64,000 nucleotides of DNA from Bin87 sp965220095 (lineage in GTDB: Bacteria > Chloroflexota > Dehalococcoidia > Lucifugimonadales > UBA3495). Position numbers and translations under genes: made by a program. Shown here one piece after another: positions 1-9,558 of this stretch. The notes under the pieces were generated by a model. It saw only the letters and a program-made list of their open reading frames with translations, was not told the DNA's origin and made no database searches. Every line of letters starts with the position of its first letter. The first letter of the stretch is position 1. The stretch covers positions 3,534,001-3,598,000 of the forward strand of contig OZ244805.1 in the NCBI GenBank assembly GCA_965220095.1, written 5' to 3'.

Positions 1-946
1 GCCGGACGCCATTGGGCCTTGCCGGCGCTCACCGTGCTGGCGCCATCGACCCGGTACTACCAACAGCAGGGACGTCGGCACAAGAAGCTCACCGACTGGG
101 CGCGACAGATGATCCTGCAACCCCGCTCATGGTGAGCCTGCCGAACCACGCTGGCTGCCCCAACGTCCACTGGCGCTGGTGGGCGACAACAGCTACGCCG
201 TGCTGGACCTGCTCCACTGCTGCCAATCCCTCCGTGAACCCGTTACCCTCATTGCCAGACTACGGCTGGACGCCGCTCTCTATGCGCCCGCGCCAGCCCG
301 TCAGCCGGGTCAGAACGGCCGCCCGCCGCTGAAAGGCGCGCGGCGACCCGCGCTGAAAACGATCCTCGACCAGCCCCAGGCAACTTGGGCCAGTGTGGCC
401 GTGGCCTGCTATGACGGCGCCACCCGCACCGTGGAACTCACGTCGCAAACGGCGGTCTGGTACCGCTCCGGCAAGTCTCCAGTCCTCATCCGCTGGGTGC
501 TGATCCGAGATCCCCAGGGCTCCTTCGCCACCCAGGCCTTGCTGTGCACCGACCCCGCGGCGGACCCGACCCAGATCCTGGAATGGTTTGTCCTGCGCTG
601 GCAACTGGAAGTTACCTTTCAGGAGGTGCGGACCCACCTGGGCGTGGAAACCCAACGCCAGTGGTCCGACCTGGCCATCGCCCGCACCACGCCCGTCCTG
701 CTGGGAATCTTCTCCTGGACCACCCTGGCCGCCCACGGGTTGCAAAAACAGCGCCCCATGACCCAGCGCCGAGCGGCCTGGTACGACAAGCCGTTGCCGA
801 CCTTCGTGGACGCCATTGCCCTGGTGCGACGCCACCTGTGGCTGGCCTCGGAGGGTTTTTCAACGTCGGCCGTCGACCCCGATACGCAGGAACTCCCAGT
901 CGCTCTGTACCACCGACTTGTCGATTCCCTGGCTTACGCCGCTTGA
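1..946 (+). pseudogene. IS-A transposase, 3' part, split by a 22 bp net insertion
   Basis: Frame 1 reads the middle of the DDE transposase up to a stop at 133-135. The C-terminal part resumes in another frame at 179 and runs to 946 (255 codons). Intact copies have 8 nt where this copy has 30 nt (121-150), so the frame shifts by one. The C-terminal part keeps the second catalytic aspartate (motif GDNSY) and the glutamate (motif RWQLEVTF) of the IS4/IS701-type DDE fold. The same break occurs in five other copies. Confidence 0.9.
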
Positions 947-962
947 AATGCGGAAAGTCCAG
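1..962 (+). mobile_element. IS-A copy 1, left part outside the window
   Basis: This is the right-hand part of the dominant IS family of the window. The right end reads AAAGTCCAG at 954-962, the inverse of CTGGACTTT found at both ends of complete copies. The left end lies before base 1. Sequence to the right is unrelated, so the boundary is firm. It belongs to the split lineage because the 30 nt replacement segment is present at 121-150. Confidence 0.9.
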
Positions 963-1731
963 CAAAGAAAAGCGTCACGAACATGAACAGGGGGTTGTCC
1001 TCACACATGATGCGGTTGACCTCATAGAGCACCCGGCCCGCATCGCCCACGCCGATAGCCGCGCCCCTGGCGAGCGGAAGCCATTACCTCATGCGTCGTC
1101 GCTCTAGCGGTGGCGCACCAGCGGACGCATGTGCCTTAAGCCGAACGAGAGGTGGCGCAGCAGAAAGGAGAGCTGAACCACATGACGCGGCTTACGTTGG
1201 CCAGCTAGCACTCGTGTCCCTACAGGAGTTCCAACTGTCGTATGGATGTGATGTCGTCGGCCAAAAAGGTTTGATAACCGCCGTCCGATCGTCCCCAAAA
1301 ATCGCCATAAAAGGGCACAAATGCGAGCTCTCGCAGCGGTTTCGATGCTTGGAGGCATCCGCCCCACGTCTTCTGGCGAAAAACGGCCAGAGATCGCGTT
1401 ATTTAGTCGGCGCTTCGCCGGGCATCCACCTCTCAGCCTGCTTCAACGCTTACCTGTTCTGTCGAGTCACAATGACGATAAATCCCGGAATCGGATGCCC
1501 ATTGGATCGAACCCAAACGGTTGCTTTCACCGCTAACGCCGCGGCGGCTGCCAATATCGAGGCTGGCTGGTTCCAAAACGAACTAAGGAACCTCTGAATA
1601 AGTCGCCCTTTCCGCCGGCGGGCCGTCATTTCGGCTTTAGCCGGAATCTACATTCCCGGGTTTTTGGATTCCGGCCTGCGCCGGAAGGACGTTGTTACGA
1701 GCTTCCCTGAATCTTAACGCCGTTCCCGGAA
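963..1731. other. Intergenic stretch with a possible gene remnant
   Basis: No complete gene is supported here. On the minus strand, 1085-963 is an open fragment of about 40 codons with a hydrophobic end, cut by the IS-A end at 962; it has no start and may be the remnant of a disrupted gene. The longest open frame on the plus strand (1091-1597) has no recognisable motif. At 1588-1600 the sequence GGAACCTCTGAATAAG resembles the terminal sequence of the IS5-type element at 4.26 kb and may be a solitary IS end. Confidence 0.35.
1623..1692. repeat. Intergenic palindromic repeat unit
   Basis: Two related hairpin-forming segments occur here. The second contains TTCCGGC-CTGC-GCCGGAA, a perfect 7 bp stem around 1668-1686. 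The first has the related GTCATTTCGGCTTTAGCCGG core. This is the general form of the small dispersed palindromes of many environmental bacteria. It lies just downstream of the thiolase gene and could also affect transcript ends, but no T-run follows. Confidence 0.5.
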
Positions 1732-3051
1732 TCATCGCGAAGGGTACTTGCCCAGCATCAGCCAGCCACCGCTGCTAGGGGTGGTGAAGGCGCACAGGGC
1801 GGTCTCGGCCCGCACGGTTACCTGGCGGTCGCCGGCGGTGCCCCGGAGTTGCTCGATGCTGTCGGTGTACATGGCGGTGCGGGTGCGCCCGTTGCCCAGG
1901 TTGCCGCCGCTGGAACTGAAGGGGTGTGGGCCCTTGACGCTGATGTCGCCGGCGTAGAAGGCAAAGGCATCGCCCCGCTTGACCCCGTGCCACTGGAAGC
2001 CTTCCAGGAAGAACTGGGCCATTATGGAGTAGCCGTCGTAGGGGTTGAAGATGTCCACGTCGGCGGGGCCCAAGCCGGCACCTTCGTACATGCGGGCGGC
2101 CTGCCGGTCGGTCCACATCTCCACTTCGTCCAGGTCGGGCTGGGTGGTTCGGAACCGGAAGTTGTGCTGGGAATGGTTGAGCACGTAAACGGGCTGGGAT
2201 TTCATATCCCGTGCCCGCTCGGCGGTGGTGAACAGGTAGGCCGCCGAGGCGTTGACGGGACGGTCGCAGTCCCAGATGCGCAAGGGATTCAAGATGTACC
2301 GGGAGGTCTTGTAGTCTTCCACCGATATAAGTTCGATGCCGTGGTTGTAGTTGTACCCCCAGGGGGTGAGCATCCCGTTCTTGTGCTGGTTGATGACAAA
2401 GGGGGCAAGGTCGTCATGTTCGCCGCCGTACTTCAGGCAGTACTGGTTGTGGGGGAAGATGTTGATGAAGTCGTTGCCACCGTGGTTGCCCCAGGGCACG
2501 GTCCACTGGCGTGCGCCCCGGGCGTTGTCGTCGGCATTCTCGCCGCCCCGCCGGTAGCGGCCTTCCATGTTGCCGGTGGGATAGATGACCAGGCAGGTAG
2601 AGCAAACACCGTCGCCCACGGCCTGGGAGGCCATGCCCATCATCTCGCCGATGGTCGGCACCCCGGTGGGGGCAAATGTGACGTTCTTGAAGCCCATGGT
2701 GTTGATGAGCCACTGGGCGTTAATCAGAGTCAGGCCGTACTCCGAGTCGTAGGGTGGGTCGAAGTAGGGCCGGGGCGCCCACTGGGAGGCGGACCCGCCG
2801 CTGCCGCCGGCGATGTGGCTGTCACAGCAGACGATGCCGTCCACCTGGTCAATGGTGACTCCGGCCTGCTCCATGGCCTTTTCGCAGGCCATGATCGTGT
2901 AAGCGCCCAGGGAGGTATCCAGGTTCTCGCCGTCCCACCGCCGGTCCACCGGCGAATGGCCGTAGCTGACGACGGCCACCTTGCCCCGGTGTTCCCACAC
3001 GCCCAGGCCGTCCCGGTCCCTGCGCCACTGGAAGTTATTGCTGCTGGTCAT
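1732..3051 (-). CDS. Thiolase-superfamily lipid-transfer-like protein
   Basis: A 439-residue member of the thiolase/SCP2-type superfamily, the kind found beside DUF35 OB-fold proteins. The C-terminal glycine-rich segment (SSGGNLGNGRTRT) and the preceding NPYDGYS motif fit this group. The region where biosynthetic thiolases carry the nucleophilic cysteine reads PTGVPTIGEMMGMASQAV, so ordinary thiolase chemistry is unlikely. Relatives with a DUF35 partner (Ltp2-ChsH2 type) do retro-aldol cleavage of CoA thioesters; that role is inferred. The start fits family length. The DUF35 gene lies 50 bp upstream on the same strand, so the two are probably co-transcribed. Confidence 0.85.
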   Translation of the reverse strand: MTSSNNFQWRRDRDGLGVWEHRGKVAVVSYGHSPVDRRWDGENLDTSLGAYTIMACEKAMEQAGVTIDQVDGIVCCDSHIAGGSGGSASQWAPRPYFDPPYDSEYGLTLINAQWLINTMGFKNVTFAPTGVPTIGEMMGMASQAVGDGVCSTCLVIYPTGNMEGRYRRGGENADDNARGARQWTVPWGNHGGNDFINIFPHNQYCLKYGGEHDDLAPFVINQHKNGMLTPWGYNYNHGIELISVEDYKTSRYILNPLRIWDCDRPVNASAAYLFTTAERARDMKSQPVYVLNHSQHNFRFRTTQPDLDEVEMWTDRQAARMYEGAGLGPADVDIFNPYDGYSIMAQFFLEGFQWHGVKRGDAFAFYAGDISVKGPHPFSSSGGNLGNGRTRTAMYTDSIEQLRGTAGDRQVTVRAETALCAFTTPSSGGWLMLGKYPSR

Positions 3052-3101
3052 AGTCCGTCCTTTTATCGCTTATCCACGAATGCGCGAATTTTCAATAATG
3101 G

Positions 3102-3512
3102 TTATTCCACCACCCGCCACTCGTGTATCAACTGGCCGGGGGCCACTTCCTCGAAGGTAACCTCCACGGCCGCGCCCACCGGCACCTGGTAGGCCGGGAC
3201 GCCCGGCAGGTTGGAGTAGAAGTTCACAGTGGGGTCCTGGTCCAGCGTCACAAGGGCAAGATTGTAGGGCTGGTCGGGCATCCGACGGTTGAGGCGGCCG
3301 TCCTCGATGACGATGTAGGTGGCGACGTGGCCCTTGCCTTCTAGCTCTTTCCACTCCAGCCCATCGGCGGAGCCGCACACCTGGCAGGCCGCCTGGGGCG
3401 GGTACTGGAGCTTGTCGCAGGCGGTACAGTTCTGGAGGACTAGGCGCTGTTCGTTCACCGCGTCCCAGAAGGGCTGGCTCAGTTCATCGGGTACCGGGAT
3501 TATCTTTGGCAT
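3102..3512 (-). CDS. DUF35 zinc-ribbon / OB-fold protein
   Basis: A 136-residue protein with the two-part structure of DUF35: an N-terminal rubredoxin-like zinc ribbon (cysteines 29, 32, 43 and 46, as CTAC and CQVC) and a C-terminal OB-fold. Such proteins bind acyl-CoA substrates and form obligate complexes with thiolase-like partners. The thiolase-like gene follows directly, which supports a two-gene operon. The gene overlaps the end of the broken DUF805 gene upstream by a few bases. Specific substrate unknown. Confidence 0.85.
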   Translation of the reverse strand: MPKIIPVPDELSQPFWDAVNEQRLVLQNCTACDKLQYPPQAACQVCGSADGLEWKELEGKGHVATYIVIEDGRLNRRMPDQPYNLALVTLDQDPTVNFYSNLPGVPAYQVPVGAAVEVTFEEVAPGQLIHEWRVVE

Positions 3513-4134
3513 TGCTTGTCTCCAACAATTTCTTTACATTCAACCCCATTACAGAACAGGGTATGCGGGCGGCTGCGGCTCGTCCCGTGCTCGCGGGTCG
3601 GAACCTTATTGGTTTGGACCTGCTTGGCCTGTTTGACCAGCCAAATCAGCATCCATGCAATCGAACCTGCACATATCGCCAACCCCACAAGTAAGGCAGC
3701 ATAAGCTGGGCCGAGGATCAGTGATAAGTTGACAGAGTTGCTACCACCGGAAAATACAAAAGTCATGTACCACAGGCCAATTGCCCCAGTTACCAACAGG
3801 ATAGCCCCCAATACTCCCTTTGCTATCCGGAGCAGTTGCCACCAGCCGCTCTTGCCTATGTCGTGCGAGCGGCGGGCCGCCACCGCAAGGCTGGGGATCG
3901 GAATCGCCAACCCTGATATTGAAAGGGAGTGTAGACATCCAAATCGGCCAGGGAGCCTATGGAAATGTCCACACCACTGAGCATCAAGCTGACAATATTG
4001 GTAGCCAGCACCCACCATCAGTACTCGGCCCGGGTGGCCCGCCCGCTGAAGTCGGCATACTTGCGAATACAAGTCCTGACCGAGTCCTGCAGGGTCATCA
4101 TTGGCTTTGCCCGGGGGATATCGCCTGGCTGCAT
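3500..4134 (-). pseudogene. DUF805 membrane protein, broken
   Basis: The start at 4134 (ATGCAGCCAGGC) has a CAGGAG ribosome-binding site. The protein begins with the DUF805-like ADFSGRATRAEY, then meets an in-frame TGA where the family has a tryptophan (YWWW). Reading through it gives WWVLATNIVS and so on. A frameshift near 3920 is needed to reach the conserved ARRSHDIGKSGWWQL segment and two hydrophobic helices. The gene thus has one nonsense change and one frameshift. Intact DUF805 proteins are small inner-membrane proteins of unknown role. Confidence 0.75.
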
Positions 4135-4260
4135 TGGTTGCTCCTGGGCGGATTTGCGTGCTGGCCATTCTACCCGTAAAACGGCGCTTCATCCACTTGG
4201 GACTGACCGCTGGCGCCCGGGCCCTTCTCCCGTGCCTGCCAACGGGCGCCGCTTTCCTAA

Positions 4261-5460
4261 AAATCCTCTGAACAAGTCCGCGGTGATGGGGCATAGTCAA
4301 GCTGGAGAGCCTAATGCTGACCGAGGATGAGGTTGTATGGACCAGGCAAGCTTTGCTGACTCGGAATACCAGGGCAAGAGGCGCAAGACCCGCCGGGAAG
4401 TGTTCCTGGGGCGGATGGACGGCCTGATTTCCTGCAAGTTGTTGGAGGACCGCATCCGTCCCTTCTACCCAAAGACCGGAAGGGGGGCGCCATCCATATC
4501 CTCTGTCCGCCATGTTGAGAACACACTGTTTCCAGCTTTTCTACAATTTGAGCGACCCCGGCATGGAGGACTGCTCTACGAGTCCGAGCCGATCCGGCGG
4601 TTCGTGGGGTTGAGGCTCTCAGGCCAACTGCCCGACGAGACCAGCATCCTCAACTTTCGTCATGTGCTGGAAAAGAGCAGCCTGGGCCAGGGCCTGTTGG
4701 AGGAAATCAACGCCCACCTGGAATCCCAGGGCCTGAAACTGCGGGAGGGAACCATCGTGGACGCCACCATCATCGAGGCGCCGTCCTCCACCAAGAACCG
4801 GGCTGGGGAGCGGGACCCTGAGATGCATCCGACCAAGAAGGGGAACCAGTGGCATTTCGGTATGAAGGCGCACATCGGGGTGGACTCGGAGACTGGCATA
4901 GTCCACAGCATGAGCGCGACGGCGGCCAACGTGCACGATGTTACCGAGACGCACAATCTGCTGCACGGGGGCGAGACGGTGGTGTGGGGCGACGCTGGGT
5001 ATCAGGGAGTGGGGAGTAGAGAGGAGAATCTGGGGCTTTTGGTGGAATGGCGGGTAGCAATGCGTCCGGGGCGTCGTCGGAAGTTGGCGCCTGGGAGCAG
5101 GGAGACACTGGCGGAGCAGGCGAAGGCACAGGTGAGAGCCAAGGTGGAGCACCCCTTCCTGAGGCTGAAGCGGCTGTTCGGGCACGCCAAGGTACGTTAC
5201 CGGGGTCTGGCAAAGAACGCGGAGCGTCTGGCACTGCTGTTCGAGCTGGGCAACCTGCTGACGGCGTAGGGTCAACTGTCGGGGTAGTGCGCCCGTCGCA
5301 GGCCCCAGCCGGCCCTATGGCCCGCGCCGGACTCCAACGGCCCCGCCAGGGGCGAAACGCGAGGAGCCGAGTGCCGGAGCGCAACGCCCAGACGCCAGCT
5401 CTCGCCCCTTCGCCGTCCCAATAAACCCAATGCAGGCCAAACCGGCTTTGTTCAGAGCAT
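4261..5460 (+). mobile_element. IS5-type insertion sequence
   Basis: The ends carry the inverted repeat CTCTGAACAA (4266-4275 and, inverted, 5448-5457). CTAA lies just outside both ends (4257-4260 and 5463-5466) and may be the target duplication. One transposase gene fills the centre. Exact ends are approximate. Confidence 0.7.
4337..5269 (+). CDS. IS5-family transposase with an out-of-frame internal segment
   Basis: A 310-codon open frame with IS5-type DDE motifs: VDATIIEAPS, VWGDAGYQG and KVEHPFLRLKR. Between about codons 50 and 75 the conserved IS5 sequence (PYPLSAMLRTHCFQLFYNL) is found in the next frame instead. An extra G in a G6 run near 4483-4488 and a missing base near 4574 shift out and back in, so the frame stays open but about 30 residues are wrong. 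The product is probably inactive unless one base call is an error. Confidence 0.8.
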   Translation: MDQASFADSEYQGKRRKTRREVFLGRMDGLISCKLLEDRIRPFYPKTGRGAPSISSVRHVENTLFPAFLQFERPRHGGLLYESEPIRRFVGLRLSGQLPDETSILNFRHVLEKSSLGQGLLEEINAHLESQGLKLREGTIVDATIIEAPSSTKNRAGERDPEMHPTKKGNQWHFGMKAHIGVDSETGIVHSMSATAANVHDVTETHNLLHGGETVVWGDAGYQGVGSREENLGLLVEWRVAMRPGRRRKLAPGSRETLAEQAKAQVRAKVEHPFLRLKRLFGHAKVRYRGLAKNAERLALLFELGNLLTA

Positions 5461-5831
5461 CCCTAACCTCATGATCCGTGGGCCCATGAAAAGATCAGGC
5501 CCGTGATCCATTCGCCGACGAACGCGTTCATTACGGCCCGGGGGGACGACGGTCTGATTCTGCGGGCTGTCGAACGCTTCCATGTGGCGACGACACACCC
5601 ATGCAGACCACCGTGGCAAAAGCACAGTCGTTGGCGGCAAAAATGTTGGTTACACGTACTAGCCGCATGTTGGGGACGCCCCGCATTTAAGCATTTCGAG
5701 ATCCCGCCTGGACTACCGTTGGCGCGATTGCCCGGGCGGCATCAGGTCATCGTGACCGTTGACCACCTTTTTGTACCCGCGCATTGCTCAATGGTGTAAT
5801 GGCATCAGACCGACTCCGCACACCCGAGGAA
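5461..5831. other. Intergenic, no supported gene
   Basis: Short open frames on both strands have no start with a ribosome-binding site and no recognisable motif. On the minus strand a frame ending in NAFVGEWITGLIFSWAHGS (about 5480-5600) could be a remnant interrupted by the IS5 element. A tRNA-like stretch at 5785-5820 does not fold. Confidence 0.3.
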
Positions 5832-6562
5832 TTAGGCGACCACGATAAGATCCGTCAACAAATCTGGGTCCACCACCACTTCGTCGGTCGAAGCTACCCT
5901 GAACATACCCAGAATAACTTCCGGGGGCGCGGTCGCGCTGTACACTTTGCCCGTCCCGTCATCAAGGTAGTGTGGCAATTGTGATCGGGCCGCGCTCGGG
6001 GATGTGTACCAAGGAAGGGCATCTGGTCCGGCCGCGGAATATACGACGATCGGGTCTGGCGGAACTTCAACGTCGTCGCTATTGGTGACGACGGCGTTGT
6101 CCCTGAACATCCTCACGATGTCTTCCACGAAAAACCACCCGACATCATTGCCCGTACACCCTAACTGGTCTGGGAAATCCAAATCTCTGCTCGACAGCCA
6201 AGCGCACAATATAGCCGTGCTGAACTCCGGGCTAGGGGGACCCCCCTCTCGTCGAACCACCACTCCAACACCATTTGCATTCGGAACGGCTCGGGGTACA
6301 ACTTGATGGCTTCTGACCACGTCAAGTTGGCAACACGCTTGGGAAAACTGAGGTGATCAATGGTCATGTTGTCGACTACCTCAGTTAGGTCCGAATTCCT
6401 CTGCAACCGAGCTTCGCCGTGCGGATGGAATAATGTGTACTCGTCTCCGTCTTTTCTGTACAACAGCCTATCGAGTATGTCTGGGTGAAGACCAGCGTCT
6501 TCAAACTCGATAAAGACGGCAACGATTTGGTCCAAAGACAGCGACCTAACGCTGTAAATCAT
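5832..6562 (-). pseudogene. Hypothetical protein, split by one frameshift
   Basis: The N-terminal part (6562 to about 6240) and the C-terminal part (about 6245 to 5832) are in different frames that meet at a G6 run beside CCCCC (6230-6240). Joined, they give roughly 240 residues: an acidic protein with many aromatic residues and no family I recognise. A homopolymer slip is either a real mutation or a base-calling error. The start at 6562 has a nearby GGAGAG. Confidence 0.6.
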
Positions 6563-7084
6563 ATGCTCTCCTCCAATCTTGAATTCCGACTCGGATCTTG
6601 TCCCGCATTACAAACATGGGGAGTTTGATTGGAACTCCTGTGCAGAAGCTCATTCCAAGATCAGCAGAGCTTCTACCACCGCCTACAATAGGCTGTCAAG
6701 TCCATAGCAAAATGTCGAAGGAGCTGGCCAAAGTACTCGAAACACGTGAAATCAGGCCGACGGGTTGGTTCCCGCCGGCGAAGCCAGACCGGCAGTTGCC
6801 GGACCGGGAATTCATCGCGCACAACATGGACGTCCCGCCGAACATTTAGAACGGCCCGGACCCGCTGCGTGAGGACTACTGATCACTTAATAAATGGACA
6901 CCGAACACTCTGACCGGGAGGTGCCCAGACAATGACCGCTGACAATGACATTCTGATCTTGTATGTTGATTTCGGTGAGGGACAACCTCTCACCACCAGA
7001 TCGGGTGCGGCAGACCGGTGAGATCTGGGCCGTAGAAGGCCGCACAGTAGCAAGGGTCGCCGCACTCAAACTCCACAGAGCCCG
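6563..7084. other. Intergenic, one doubtful small ORF
   Basis: The only noteworthy frame is 6712-6849 on the plus strand (45 codons, starting MSKELAKVLETREIRPTGW), without a clear ribosome-binding site or known family. The rest shows no gene, RNA or repeat that I can support. The IS110 remnant begins just to the right. Confidence 0.25.
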
Positions 7085-7151
7085 AACGGTTGCCTGAGCT
7101 AACCAAGCTCGTATCTTGCAAGACTGGGCCAGCGTCTTACCGGAGGTGGGA

Positions 7152-7994
7152 ATGGAACAACCAACTACGTACGTGGGGGTCGATGTCGCCAAGGACGGGG
7201 TGGATATCGCCGTCCGACCGACAGGCCACAGTTGGCATACGCCTTATGACGAAGCGGAGGTCGCACTACTTGTCGCCAAGCTGCAGGATCTGAAGCCCGC
7301 TGGGGTAGTAATGGAAGCCACGGGTGGCCTGGAGGTTCCTCTGGCCGCCGCATTAGCCGCCGCCAGTTTGCCGGTGGCCGTGGTCAACCCCCGACCGGTC
7401 CGGGATTTTGCCAAATCCACGGGGAGGCTGGCCAAGACTGACGCCCTGGATGCTCATGTCTGGGCCCATTTTGCCGAGGCGGTTCGCCCCGAGGTACGTC
7501 CATTACCTGACCACGATACTCAGGAACTCAACGCATTGACGGTCCGTCGCCGCCAGTTGATGACCAGGTTGGTCGCAGAGTAGAACCGCCGGAGTCCGGT
7601 TCGGCGTGAGCAGGACGACCTGCTCCGGTCAATTCCCGGCGTGGGAGCGCAAATCTCCTGCGTGCTCCTTGCGCATCTCCCAGAACTGGGCGCGTTGGAC
7701 CGCAAGCAGATCGCCGCCCTGGTTGGAGTGGCGCCAATGAACCGAGATAGCGGCGCCATGCGAGGCAAACGCTCCATCTGGGGAGGCCGAGCCCGGGTGC
7801 GTGCCGCGCTCTATATGGGCGCCTTGACAGCCGCTCGTTGCAACCCGGCAATCCGGGATTTTTGCCAACGGCTGTTGGCTGCCGGCAAGCCCAAGCAAGT
7901 TGCTCTCACCGCATGTATGCGCAAGCTGCTGATCATCATGAACAGCATTGTGAAAAGCGGTCAGCGCTGGGATCCCCTTGTGATCAATGCTTGA
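7152..7994 (+). pseudogene. IS110-family transposase, internally deleted
   Basis: The N-terminal RuvC-like domain starts at 7152 (YVGVDVAKDGVDIAV, then KTDALDAHVWA) and ends in a stop at 7581. The C-terminal Transposase_20 domain continues as IPGVGAQISCVLLAHLPELG and runs to 7994. The joining segment is far too short for the usual coiled-coil linker, so the middle was deleted and the frame is closed. An ATG with GGAGGTGGG upstream marks the start. The end overlaps the start of the DUF5679-like gene. Confidence 0.8.
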
Positions 7995-8147
7995 CATCCA
8001 ACACGGTTGCTACTGTGTCAAATGCAAGGAGAAGACGAACAGCAACGACATAGAGCAAGTGACCATGAAGAACGGCTGCCAAGCGGCCAGATCACGTGTG
8101 TCGTCTGCGGGACCCGCAAGTTCCGCATCGGCGCACTGCCGGCCTGA
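7987..8147 (+). pseudogene. DUF5679-like small zinc protein, frameshifted
   Basis: The frame from 7987 reads CYCVKCKEK and later EQVTMKNG, the start of a DUF5679-like protein with a treble-clef-type zinc site. After a frameshift near 8090 the second half follows as TCVVCGTRKFRIGALPA up to 8147. Together the two halves give all four zinc cysteines in CxxC pairs. The N-terminus may have been altered by the IS110 insertion just upstream. Confidence 0.65.
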
Positions 8148-8170
8148 GGCAACGGTCGAGGAAGGAACCA

Positions 8171-8461
8171 GTGGCGGCGTATCAAAGCGCCTATCAGCTC
8201 AAGATGGAGAGATGCTCCCGTTGCCTGCGCGACAACATACCCGAGGACGAGTTGTTCCTGGCGGTCGGCGGAGAATACAGGGTGGGCTGGCAGACCGTCT
8301 GCCAGTCGTGCGGCGACGGCGACGGCTCGCTGCGGTTCCACGGCAAAACCATCGTGGAACTCAGGGACGTGACGGCGTTCGGTTCGGCCGAGTTCGACGA
8401 GAGGGTGGAGGTGCTCCGCGTGTGGTCGATTTTGAACGGAGGCTGGTCTGACGACTACTGA
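8171..8461 (+). CDS. Small zinc-binding hypothetical protein
   Basis: GTG start at 8171 preceded by GAGGAAGGAA. The 96-residue product has CSRC and CQSC pairs about 35 residues apart, fitting one zinc site, and an acidic C-terminal half. I do not recognise the family. Its stop overlaps that of the convergent HNH gene by 7 bp. Confidence 0.6.
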   Translation: MAAYQSAYQLKMERCSRCLRDNIPEDELFLAVGGEYRVGWQTVCQSCGDGDGSLRFHGKTIVELRDVTAFGSAEFDERVEVLRVWSILNGGWSDDY

Positions 8462-8682
8462 CCGAACCGGCGCCCGACGAATTTGGTGAGGTCTGGCTCG
8501 AAGTTGCAGAGCGCGTGGGTGGCGACTAGATTACCCGGGCTGGTATCCCCACCCTCGCTCCGCGGCCGGATGATTGTGATGTGCACGTCATCGCCCATGG
8601 GTTGGCCGCAGCGTGCACACTTGCCGTCCTGCCTGTGCACCAACTCGCGGCGCATGGCGGTGATTCGGTCAGTTGTCGTCAT
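8455..8682 (-). CDS. HNH endonuclease-like protein
   Basis: A 75-residue protein with a strong AGGAGGTAAT ribosome-binding site before the ATG at 8682. It has the HNH layout: CARCG zinc knuckle, DVHITIIRPRSEGG (first histidine), SPGNLVATHALCN (asparagine and second histidine). It is much smaller than most standalone HNH nucleases, so it may be a nicking or DNA-binding module. It is convergent with the preceding zinc protein gene. Confidence 0.7.
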   Translation of the reverse strand: MTTTDRITAMRRELVHRQDGKCARCGQPMGDDVHITIIRPRSEGGDTSPGNLVATHALCNFEPDLTKFVGRRFGQ

Positions 8683-8854
8683 AGATTACCTCCTCTAGAC
8701 AGGACCCGCTCGGACCCCTTCCTCATCCATTGTGCAATCATCGGAAGCCGGAGCATTACCCCGTTTCAGCCCAGTCGCCCTGGTGGGAACAGCGGGCAGT
8801 CCGCGTTCCGGCAACCCAATGTTACAGGGAGGAGTTTGCGACAATGATCCCGCA

Positions 8855-9379
8855 TCATAAATTCCAATCAGACAGTTGCCATTGAGCATCGTAGGTCAGG
8901 AATTCGGAATGCCACACGTATCTTCTCCCTTCGCTGTTGAGGGAAACCAACTTGCAAAGATAGCTTCGGTCATTGTCCAACCTCATAGGAGCTGGAGCGC
9001 TATCGGAGGTCAGGAAATCCACCACGTCTTTCAGGTCCTTTTCGCTGCCCCCGTGGCATTCGATCGCCGTATAGTCGAAATTCCCTGCGAAACCGTTGCC
9101 AGACAATTCATGCAGTTCCACGCGAAAAGATAACTGTCCATCAAAGTAAGCCCGGGCGGATTCTTCAATTCTCTCCTCTGCGGCCCTGACGATTTCATCA
9201 GGGTCGTGTCCTTCGATCTGTATGACGTCCCCCAACGTCAACCGATCCAAGGGGTTCCCTCGTCGTAATTCGTCTCGAAATTGACGGTACGCATCAAGGT
9301 TGATCATCCACACCAAAGATCTACAATGATGCATCCAGGACGCAACGGAGGCACCACATTGTGTGCATGAGGTAGTCAT
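8855..9379 (-). CDS. Hypothetical protein with N-terminal zinc motif
   Basis: A 174-residue soluble protein. The start at 9379 has GGAGA about 11 nt upstream. The N-terminus has CTQCGA plus a later histidine and cysteine (possible zinc site), followed by an acidic alpha/beta-like region with no family I recognise. Two MITEs lie immediately upstream and may have displaced its promoter. Confidence 0.55.
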   Translation of the reverse strand: MTTSCTQCGASVASWMHHCRSLVWMINLDAYRQFRDELRRGNPLDRLTLGDVIQIEGHDPDEIVRAAEERIEESARAYFDGQLSFRVELHELSGNGFAGNFDYTAIECHGGSEKDLKDVVDFLTSDSAPAPMRLDNDRSYLCKLVSLNSEGRRYVWHSEFLTYDAQWQLSDWNL

Positions 9380-9407
9380 GGGTCAGTGGTCTCCTGTATC
9401 ACGGTAC

Positions 9408-9558
9408 TAAACTAAAACCAAGGTGAAATGCGCAGATGGTAGGGGTCAAACGACGGAGCCGGGTCGTTCTCCAAGTACGGATGAGAGGGATTCACCGGCG
9501 CAACCCAGCTGATCATCATCGCCACTTAAATGTACATCCCACCTTGGCTTTAGTTTAG
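9408..9558. mobile_element. MITE related to the IS630 element at 51 kb
   Basis: A 151 bp element without a gene. Its ends are inverted copies of CTAAACTAAARCCAAGGTG, and TA flanks it on both sides (9406-9407 and 9559-9560), as expected for IS630/Tc1-type insertion. The right end matches the terminus at 50.99 kb beside an IS630 transposase. A second copy in opposite orientation is at 38.26 kb and a third, damaged, at 52.19 kb. Confidence 0.85.

Noticed and set aside
1091..1597. 168-codon open frame on the plus strand
   Set aside because: No ribosome-binding site, domain or protein-like composition, and it runs into an IS-end-like sequence.
1849..3192. 447-codon plus-strand open frame
   Set aside because: It is antisense to the thiolase-like gene; Val/Gly-rich composition and no motif. 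High GC keeps the antisense frame open.
4020..4050. In-frame TGA at a tryptophan position, suggesting TGA recoding
   Set aside because: Many intact genes here end in TGA, and the DUF805 gene also has a frameshift, so it is simply broken.
5785..5830. tRNA-like stretch (TGGTGTAATGGCA)
   Set aside because: The D-arm resembles a tRNA, but no anticodon stem, T-arm or acceptor stem can be paired.
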